This document shows, piece by piece, positions 7,323 to 11,411 of a stretch of 11,411 nucleotides of DNA. The translations under genes were made by a program, and so were the position numbers. The notes beneath the pieces were generated by a model. That model saw only the letters and a list, made by a program, of their open reading frames with translations, made no database searches and was not told the origin of the DNA. Where the stretch lies: positions 1-11,411 of the forward strand of contig JBAVQS010000110.1 in NCBI GenBank assembly GCA_049694275.1, in the 5' to 3' direction. The first letter of the stretch is position 1. Every line of letters starts with the position of its first letter. The DNA is from JBAVQS01 sp049694275 (lineage in GTDB: Bacteria; Chloroflexota; Anaerolineae; UBA4142; SHND01).

Positions 7323-8108
7323 ATGGACAAAATTCTGACAATCATCGACAAGGAGTGGGCGGAGGTATTCAAGAACCGCCTTGTGCTTTTCACTGTGGTG
7401 CTGCTCCCACTTGTCTTTACGATTCTCCCGCTCGTCATTCTATCTACCATGGGATCGGCGGGACCGTCCGGCGCAGTGGGCGATATGCCGCCCGAGTTCA
7501 CCCGCATGTGCGGCGATGTGCGGGGCGCGGCCTGCATCCAGATCTTTATCATCTATGAATTCATGATGCTGTTCATGATCCTCCCGCTCGCCATTCCGGT
7601 GGCCATCTCGGCCTACAGCATCGTGGGTGAAAAGACGACCCGTTCACTCGAGCCGCTGCTGGCGACGCCAATCACGACAGCGGAATTGATCCTCGGCAAG
7701 GGACTCGCCGCGGCTATCCCGGCGATTGTCGCCACATGGGTCGGATTTGTGGTCTTTGTCCTCGGGACCCGCGTGCTCGTGCCAAACCCACAAGTCTCCA
7801 GCCGCCTGCTCGACCCCGTTTGGCTCATCGCCGTCATCGTGGTGGGGCCGCTGCTGGCCGCCGCCGCGGTGAACATGAGCATTATCGTTTCCTCACGGGT
7901 GTCGGACCCGCGCACCGCCGAGCAACTGGCGATGGTCCTGATTGTCCCTGTCCTCGGCGTATTCTTTGGTCAGATCGCCGGGTTGATCCTGGTCGACGCC
8001 GGGTTCATGCTGACGGTGGTCGCTGTCATGCTGCTGGTCGATGCGGCGCTCGTCTACCTGGGCGTCGGCCTGTTCCAGCGCGAGACCATCCTCACCAAAT
8101 GGAGGTAA
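7323..8108 (+). CDS. ABC-2 type exporter permease, 261 aa
   Basis: The N-terminal cytoplasmic helix DKILTIIDKEWAEVFKNRLV leads into a first membrane span (about residues 19-43). A short extracellular loop with two cysteines (C63, C71) follows, then about five more spans. Between spans 2 and 3 sits SIVGEKTTRSLEPLLATPITTAELILGKGL, the coupling segment found in NatB/ABC2_membrane_3 permeases (E-K-x-x-x-x-E-x-L-L-x-x-P). It forms the membrane half of the exporter whose ATPase lies directly upstream, and dimerisation is expected. Its last codons carry the GGAGG ribosome binding site of the next gene, so the two are tightly linked. The protein is short for the family and lacks a large extracellular domain; the extracytoplasmic part may instead be supplied by the next gene's Ig-like protein (inference). 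Confidence 0.92.
   Translation: MDKILTIIDKEWAEVFKNRLVLFTVVLLPLVFTILPLVILSTMGSAGPSGAVGDMPPEFTRMCGDVRGAACIQIFIIYEFMMLFMILPLAIPVAISAYSIVGEKTTRSLEPLLATPITTAELILGKGLAAAIPAIVATWVGFVVFVLGTRVLVPNPQVSSRLLDPVWLIAVIVVGPLLAAAAVNMSIIVSSRVSDPRTAEQLAMVLIVPVLGVFFGQIAGLILVDAGFMLTVVAVMLLVDAALVYLGVGLFQRETILTKWR
8101..8106 (+). promoter_or_regulatory. Ribosome binding site that fixes the GTG start of the zinc-ribbon protein
   Basis: GGAGGT ends on the first base of the permease TAA stop and lies 9 nt before the GTG at 8116. It places the start at 8116, directly at a signal peptide, rather than at an in-frame ATG at 8041 deep inside the permease gene. Confidence 0.8.
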
Positions 8109-8115
8109 AGATCCG

Positions 8116-8874
8116 GTGATCAAGAAAACCCTGCTTGCGCTAGCACTCGCCTGTCTTGCGCTCATGCTCGGCGCGCCGGTCGCCGGAGCACAGGACAGCA
8201 CCTTGCAAATCCTCCTGAGCAGGAGCATGGGCTTTTCGCTCGGCAATCAGATCCAGGGCTCTTTCACAATTTCGGTCGCGGACCCGGCGGGCCTGACGGC
8301 GGTGACCTACCTGATCGACGGCAAGGAGATGTCTACGGTAACGCAGGCGCCGTTCCGCTATTCGTTCTCCACAGACAGTTATACGGTTGGCCCACACCAG
8401 TTCTCTGCGACGGCGCAAACGGCGGGCGGGCTCAAGCTGACATCGAACATGATCGACGTCGAGATCGTGACGCCATCCGCCGGTCTGCAATCCACCACCC
8501 GCATCCTGATCCCCGTTTTCGGTGTCGTGCTCTTGATCATCGTGGTGATGGTCGCGCTCCAGGTCATGCCGATAGGGCGCAACAAACGGCGCTTTGCACA
8601 GGGCGGCGCCGCGAGCTATGGTCCGGCCGGCGGCGCGATCTGTCCCAGGTGCGGACGTCCCTTTGCCCGGAGCGTGCTCGCGCTGAACTTGATCACGGGC
8701 AAACTTGAACGCTGCCCCTATTGCGGCAAGTGGAGCATCACGCGCCCGGTGAGCATCGAGGCCTTGCATGCGGCCGAGCAGGCAGAGGTACAGGGTGCGA
8801 AACCCGCCATTCCCGAATTGACTCCGGAAGAGCGTCTGCGCCAGCAGATCGAGGACTCCAAGCTGTCCAATTAG
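8116..8874 (+). CDS. Signal-peptide / Ig-like / single-TM / cytoplasmic zinc-ribbon protein, 252 aa; probable exporter accessory
   Basis: The GTG start gives a clean signal peptide (IKKTLLALALACLALMLGAPVAGA, residues 2-25, likely cleaved near AGA-Q). A beta-rich extracellular domain (about 30-120) resembles bacterial Ig-like folds, with AVTYLIDGKEMSTVTQAPF and HQFSATAQTAGG. A TM helix spans about 128-151, then a basic stop-transfer RNKRR. The cytoplasmic side holds a four-cysteine zinc ribbon: CPRC (C176, C179) and CPYC (C200, C203) separated by 20 residues. The C-terminus is acidic and helical (LTPEERLRQQIEDSKLSN). I recognise no named family for the full architecture. Seven bases from the permease stop and sharing its RBS, it is almost surely made together with the exporter and may act as an accessory or sensing subunit; that role is inferred from context only. 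Confidence 0.85.
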   Translation: MIKKTLLALALACLALMLGAPVAGAQDSTLQILLSRSMGFSLGNQIQGSFTISVADPAGLTAVTYLIDGKEMSTVTQAPFRYSFSTDSYTVGPHQFSATAQTAGGLKLTSNMIDVEIVTPSAGLQSTTRILIPVFGVVLLIIVVMVALQVMPIGRNKRRFAQGGAASYGPAGGAICPRCGRPFARSVLALNLITGKLERCPYCGKWSITRPVSIEALHAAEQAEVQGAKPAIPELTPEERLRQQIEDSKLSN

Positions 8875-8884
8875 CCGGGGGTTT

Positions 8885-9652
8885 TTACCAGACGAGGGAA
8901 AGGCAGGTGGCGCCGCCATCCACCTTTTCAAATTCGGATAGAGGAACGGGGAGGACCTGGAACCCCTGCGCCTTGAGACGCGCGGCGGTCTCCGGGAATC
9001 CGTCAGGCATCACCACTTGCTCGCCGATCGCGAGCACATTGGCCGCATACGCCTCTGGCATCGGGACAGGGATGACCGTGAGATGGTGCAGGGCAGGACA
9101 GTCACAAAAATCCTCCACGACGAGGGCCAGGTCTTGCCCCAGATAGGTTGCCGCCGTGAGGAGATGGAGATAGTTACCAATTGGAATGCTCGATACGGGC
9201 AGTCCGAGCGGCGCGAGTAACGAGCGCAACTGCTCTACCCCGCTCGCATTACTCCGCCCGGACTGGCCGACCAGGACGCGATCTGGCAGGACCATGACAT
9301 CGCCCCCTTCCAGGGCGCCAGGCGAGGTGATCTGTGCGAGGGGCAATTTGCCGGTGAGCCATTCCGCGATGGTTTGCTCTTCCCCCTGGCGGGTGGGCGC
9401 GCCGGGGCGACAAAGAATCCCCTGCCCGCGAATCACGACCGCCGTGTCCTGCACAAAGCAAGAATCGGGATATCTTTCATCCGGCGGCAGGACTGTTACG
9501 TTAAGGCCTGCCCTGCTCAGGGCCTGGCAATAGGCGCGATGCTGGTCGCGCGCGCGGAGAATGTCCGGATGGAGCTGCCGCTGGCTAATGCCATGATATA
9601 AACTCGCGCCGGGCTGGCGCACAAGGGCACGCGTGTAGGCTGGGTGAGGCAA
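8885..9652 (-). CDS. Dimethylarginine dimethylaminohydrolase (DDAH)-type guanidino hydrolase, 255 aa
   Basis: Enzymes of this family (guanidine-modifying superfamily, pentein fold) hydrolyse methylated arginines to citrulline plus amine. The catalytic set can be placed by comparison with Pseudomonas DDAH (C249/H162/E114). Here Cys250 lies in EFEKVDGGATCLSLVW, His163 in NYLHLLTAATYLG and Glu115 in GALEGGDVM. Substrate-binding acids lie in YPDSCFVQDTAVV (D63, D69), and GQSGRSNASGVEQL (129-142) matches the conserved GxSxRTN segment. Full length, 255 residues, agrees with the family. The start is a TTG with no Shine-Dalgarno sequence; an in-frame TAG at 9674-9676 bars any long extension, and the conserved YTRALVRQPGAS lies right after the start. 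The gene is convergent with the exporter operon (10-nt gap) and lies downstream of the STAS gene behind a hairpin. Substrate could also be arginine or another guanidine. Confidence 0.88.
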   Translation of the reverse strand: MPHPAYTRALVRQPGASLYHGISQRQLHPDILRARDQHRAYCQALSRAGLNVTVLPPDERYPDSCFVQDTAVVIRGQGILCRPGAPTRQGEEQTIAEWLTGKLPLAQITSPGALEGGDVMVLPDRVLVGQSGRSNASGVEQLRSLLAPLGLPVSSIPIGNYLHLLTAATYLGQDLALVVEDFCDCPALHHLTVIPVPMPEAYAANVLAIGEQVVMPDGFPETAARLKAQGFQVLPVPLSEFEKVDGGATCLSLVW

Positions 9653-9662
9653 AGACAGGAGA

Positions 9663-9702
9663 GTCGAGTCCAGCTATTCCCTGTGGAATAGCTGGACTCG
9701 AC
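9663..9702 (-). repeat. Perfect 18-bp inverted repeat with a 4-nt loop between the STAS and DDAH genes
   Basis: GTCGAGTCCAGCTATTCC (9663-9680) and its exact complement (9685-9702) flank a CTGT loop. On the minus strand the hairpin begins 6 nt after the STAS stop and ends 10 nt before the DDAH TTG start. The bases after it (TCTCCTGTCTTTG) are only partly T-rich, so it is at best a weak intrinsic terminator. It could instead separate expression of the two genes, protect the upstream mRNA, or affect initiation at the SD-less TTG. Confidence 0.75.
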
Positions 9703-9708
9703 CAGACA

Positions 9709-10053
9709 TTAGAAACTGCCGACGGCGCCCACTTCGTCGTCGAAGAATTTAAAGATTTCATCAAACCCGCCCAGCCGGAAAGTTTCCATCAGCTTGGCCG
9801 GAACGCAGGCGATTCGGACATCGCCGCGGTGGGTGGCGCTGCGGACCTGTTTAAGCGCCGAAATCAACACGCGAAAGGCGGCGCTGCTCATGTATTCCGT
9901 CTCGGCCAGGTTGACGACGATATGATAGCGACCGGCGTCGATGATCGACTGGACCGCCTGTTCGAACTGGGGGGCCGTACTGGAATCGACGCGACCGGCG
10001 ACTTCGACGATATCGACGCGCTTGAGCTCTTTGCTAGAGACACGAAAAGACAT
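9709..10053 (-). CDS. STAS-domain protein, anti-anti-sigma (SpoIIAA/RsbV-like), 114 aa
   Basis: The protein is a single STAS domain. The pattern is an N-terminal strand (VDIVEVAGRVDSSTAPQFEQAV, residues 13-34), a central strand HIVVNLAETEYMSSAAFRVLISAL (44-67) and the closing VRIACVPAKLMETFRLGGFDEIFKFF. The region that in SpoIIAA/RsbV reads D-S-S-G-L here reads YMSSAAF: both serines (S56, S57) are kept, so phosphorylation by an RsbW-like kinase is possible, but the preceding Asp and following Gly are replaced. In the family, the unphosphorylated form binds the anti-sigma kinase and frees a sigma factor. The ATG at 10053 is chosen over a longer in-frame extension because AAGGAGGA lies just upstream. 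No kinase, phosphatase or sigma gene is in the window, so the partner is encoded elsewhere. Its own promoter is at 10119-10147. Confidence 0.88.
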   Translation of the reverse strand: MSFRVSSKELKRVDIVEVAGRVDSSTAPQFEQAVQSIIDAGRYHIVVNLAETEYMSSAAFRVLISALKQVRSATHRGDVRIACVPAKLMETFRLGGFDEIFKFFDDEVGAVGSF

Positions 10054-10059
10054 GCGGGA

Positions 10060-10067
10060 TCCTCCTT
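10060..10067 (-). promoter_or_regulatory. Ribosome binding site of the STAS gene
   Basis: AAGGAGGA on the minus strand lies 6 nt before the ATG at 10053 and decides the start in favour of the 114-residue form. Confidence 0.8.
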
Positions 10068-10118
10068 GGGAAAGGGTGGAAACGAGGACAACGGCCATTC
10101 GATTTTATTAACAGACGC

Positions 10119-10147
10119 ATTATAACACGGCGAAAAAGGGAGGGCAA
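10119..10147 (-). promoter_or_regulatory. Sigma70-type promoter of the STAS gene
   Basis: TTGCCC (10142-10147), a 17-bp spacer and a perfect TATAAT (10119-10124) read on the minus strand. The predicted start of transcription is near 10112, giving a leader of about 59 nt that includes the strong ribosome binding site. The -35 is nearly identical to that of the GT39 operon (TTGCCG). Upstream, at 10220-10236, ATACCC and GGGTAT form a 6-bp inverted repeat of unknown use. Confidence 0.65.
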
Positions 10148-10240
10148 TATCCTTTGCCTTGAGAGTGTAGGCGCCCCTGATCGTAGGCAGGTAAGGAAAT
10201 CTGACCGTGAATACACATAATACCCTGGAGGGGTATCAAG

Positions 10241-10275
10241 AAAGAAAAAACTCCCCTGTAGTAACCACAGGGGAG
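10241..10275 (-). terminator. Rho-independent terminator behind the tRNA-like gene
   Basis: On the minus strand CTCCCCTGT, a 7-nt loop and ACAGGGGAG form a 9-bp stem (10251-10275), followed at once by TTTTTTCTTT (10241-10250). It begins 5 nt after the tRNA-like 3' end. It should end transcripts coming from the recombinase and tRNA-like RNA and insulate the STAS promoter. Confidence 0.88.
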
Positions 10276-10279
10276 CGAG

Positions 10280-10369
10280 AGCGGGCGATGGGATTTGAAC
10301 CCACGGTCTTCTCCTTGGGAAAGGAAAGATAGGTCATCTCCTTCTCAGAGTAGAAATACCACCGCCCGC
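10280..10369 (-). tRNA. tRNA-Gly(CCC)-like gene, aberrant, probably degenerate or attachment-site derived
   Basis: The two ends form a perfect 7-bp acceptor stem, GCGGGCG (10363-10369) with CGCCCGC (10281-10287), and the next base gives discriminator U, all as in bacterial tRNA-Gly. The T-arm GTGGG-TTCAAAT-CCCAT is normal, and TTCCCAAGGAG before it fits a glycine CCC anticodon loop. The 5' half is wrong. No regular D-arm exists beyond a short GTGGTA, the anticodon loop has 8 nt, and the total of about 89 nt is 15-18 too long. The excess comes from an imperfect 27-bp tandem repeat, 10305-10331 and 10332-10358, with 19 of 27 identical bases. CCA is not encoded. It starts 7 nt after the recombinase stop and is followed by a terminator. 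It may be a tRNA pseudogene or integration site rather than a working tRNA. Confidence 0.5.
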
Positions 10370-10376
10370 CGATGAG

Positions 10377-11315
10377 CTAGACGATCTCATCCATGTGGAG
10401 TTTTGATAGCGGCGACGCTCGCCGGTGAATGGCCGCCAGGTCATCCGGTGAGAAGTGGACATAAATGTCCGCGGTCGTGCTCTCCTGACTGTGCCCCAAC
10501 TCCTGCGACAAACTTTTCAGGTCGCCGCCATTCTTCAAGTAGAGACTCGCAAAGGTATGCCGCAAGAGATGCGGATACAGTCGCCTTAGTTTGAGGCGTT
10601 TGCGAATCTGCTCAAACAACGCCCGCACGACATTCGCCCGAACCGGGCGGCCATCGGCCAGCAGAAACAGATTGTTCTCATCCCCGGTCGGGCGCACCTT
10701 CAAGTAATGATCCAGCGCCTCGCGCGTGAATTCCGACACCGGCACAAATCTTTGCCTGTCACCTTTGCCGTGACGGACAAATACAAAATCTCTCCAGCGT
10801 GTCGCGTCATCTATCGAGAGGCCAATCACCTCGCCCCGCCTTAGTCCCGAGTCGAGCATCAGCGCCACAAGCGCAAGATTCCGCTCAGGCGCCGATGTCC
10901 TCAGAATCTCCAAGATAAACAGGCGGGCCTGTCCTTCGTCCAACCGATCGACAATAACCGCCGGTGTTTTGGGGGCTCGAATCCGGTCCATCGGATTTAC
11001 AGTCAGCAGGTCCTCAGCCAAGCACCACGTAAAGAACGTGCGGACGCTCCGATAAATACCGTGGATCGAGAACGGCGACAGCTTCGACCGCTCTGCCTCT
11101 GGTCGGGTTGTCTCTCGTCGCGACGGTTGAACCGCCAGGTCCGCCATAAACCGGCGGAGCGTATCAGCCGTCACATCCCCAAGCGCGACATTATCTCCAA
11201 CGAATTCCACGAGCTTTCCGATTTCATTTCTATACCGTCGCTGCGTAGACCGGCTCAGATTCCGCGCTGCGCAATCGACAAGGAATGACTCGAAAGCAGC
11301 ATTGATTGTTTGCAT
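10377..11315 (-). CDS. Tyrosine recombinase / phage-type integrase (XerC/D-like), 312 aa
   Basis: An N-terminal SAM-like core-binding domain (about residues 1-105, with SRSTQRRYRNEIGKLVEFVG and IYRSVRTFFTWCLAEDLLTVNPMD) precedes the catalytic domain. All catalytic residues are present: Arg159 (DSGLRRGEV), Lys184 (RHGKGDRQRF), His249 and Arg252 (PHLLRHTFA), His275 (LGHSQ) and the nucleophile Tyr285 (ADIYVHF). Length fits XerC/D-like and small-element integrases. The ATG at 11315 has GGAGGTG close upstream, both inside a hairpin entry described separately. The gene is complete and stands alone: no excisionase, replication or transposition genes are visible, and a terminator precedes it. The tRNA-like sequence follows its stop by 7 nt, which suggests integration at that site. 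A chromosomal dimer-resolving XerC/D function is less likely given the tRNA neighbour but cannot be excluded. Confidence 0.92.
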   Translation of the reverse strand: MQTINAAFESFLVDCAARNLSRSTQRRYRNEIGKLVEFVGDNVALGDVTADTLRRFMADLAVQPSRRETTRPEAERSKLSPFSIHGIYRSVRTFFTWCLAEDLLTVNPMDRIRAPKTPAVIVDRLDEGQARLFILEILRTSAPERNLALVALMLDSGLRRGEVIGLSIDDATRWRDFVFVRHGKGDRQRFVPVSEFTREALDHYLKVRPTGDENNLFLLADGRPVRANVVRALFEQIRKRLKLRRLYPHLLRHTFASLYLKNGGDLKSLSQELGHSQESTTADIYVHFSPDDLAAIHRRASPLSKLHMDEIV

Positions 11316-11337
11316 GACACCTCCATCAATGCAAACA
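11307..11337 (-). promoter_or_regulatory. Inverted repeat enclosing the recombinase ribosome binding site and start codon
   Basis: On the minus strand TGTTTGCAT (11329-11337) and its exact complement ATGCAAACA (11307-11315) flank a 13-nt loop. The loop carries GGAGGTG and the 3' arm begins with the recombinase ATG. In the mRNA the start codon would be paired and the ribosome binding site exposed in the loop. As DNA it could also be an operator or recombinase binding site. Confidence 0.6.
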
Positions 11338-11370
11338 CCCTCACACTAAAACAATCCCTGTTCGCCAGAA

Positions 11371-11407
11371 ATTAAAAACGCGGCTCAAGGTCAAACCTCA
11401 AGCCGCG
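11371..11407 (-). terminator. Rho-independent terminator of a gene beyond the right edge
   Basis: Read on the minus strand, CGCGGCT and AGCCGCG (7 bp; 11379-11385 with 11401-11407) enclose an inner AGGT/ACCT stem with a 3-nt loop, and TTTTTAAT follows (11371-11378). The U-tail orientation shows that it ends a minus-strand transcript coming from outside the window, separating it from the recombinase gene. Confidence 0.8.
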
Positions 11408-11411
11408 CAAA

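Noticed and set aside
8041..8115. Upstream ATG for the zinc-ribbon protein
   Set aside because: It lies inside the permease gene. The GTG at 8116 has a GGAGGT site and begins exactly at the signal peptide.
8875..8890. G-run followed by T-run (GGGGGTTTTT) between the convergent genes as a terminator
   Set aside because: No convincing stem precedes the T-run; only a 4-bp GGAC/GTCC pairing further upstream was found.
10054..10098. Longer N-terminus for the STAS protein
   Set aside because: The extension translates the ribosome binding site and leader, and the STAS fold begins at the ATG at 10053.
10280..10369. Long (class II) tRNA: Leu, Ser or selenocysteine tRNA
   Set aside because: The 89-nt length invited this, but no long variable arm can be formed between the anticodon stem and the T-arm; the extra bases lie on the 5' side, and acceptor, discriminator and loop point to glycine.

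Overview
The window reads as chromosomal DNA from a high-GC bacterium, most likely a member of the Chloroflexota (Anaerolineae-like). This is inference. It rests on two large GT-C (family 39 / PMT-type) membrane glycosyltransferases side by side, a membrane-anchored Thr/Pro-rich protein ending in TP-type repeats, an ABC-2 exporter with a signal-peptide/zinc-ribbon partner, and E. coli-like -35/-10 promoters. No taxonomic marker gene is present.

Left part (1-4369, minus strand): a three-gene cell-envelope cluster. The order of transcription is an 831-residue family-39 glycosyltransferase with a two-domain beta-rich C-terminus, a class I SAM methyltransferase joined to it by a 4-nt ATGA stop/start overlap, and a second family-39 glycosyltransferase that runs off the left edge. 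Across an 80-bp divergent region (4370-4450) lies a small Thr/Pro-rich membrane-anchored protein (4451-4972). Both divergent promoters have TATAAT boxes so close to the start codons that both mRNAs should be nearly leaderless.

Middle part (about 5010-8874, plus strand): a five-gene run, probably one operon. It starts at a good promoter (5010-5038) whose -10 box lies inside a palindrome, followed by a leader of about 150 nt with several hairpins. The genes encode a flavodoxin / HemG-like protein, a small CoA-binding (Rossmann) protein, an ABC exporter ATPase, its ABC-2 permease, and a signal-peptide / Ig-like / one-TM / cytoplasmic zinc-ribbon protein. Gaps are 50, 9, 10 and 7 nt. The last three look like one exporter unit.

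Right part (8885-11411, minus strand): a DDAH-type guanidine-modifying hydrolase with all catalytic residues, separated from an upstream STAS-domain anti-anti-sigma protein by a perfect 18-bp hairpin. Next come a rho-independent terminator, an unusual 89-nt tRNA-Gly-like gene with a partly duplicated anticodon region and no normal D-arm, and a complete tyrosine recombinase whose start codon is buried in a predicted mRNA hairpin. A second minus-strand terminator at the right edge closes an unseen gene. The recombinase plus tRNA-like RNA is thus flanked by terminators and marks a probable integration site or the edge of an integrated element.

No CRISPR array, rRNA or IS transposase was seen. 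There is no gene-free stretch longer than 300 bases. The larger intergenic regions, 4973-5198 and 10054-10280, are covered by the regulatory entries.
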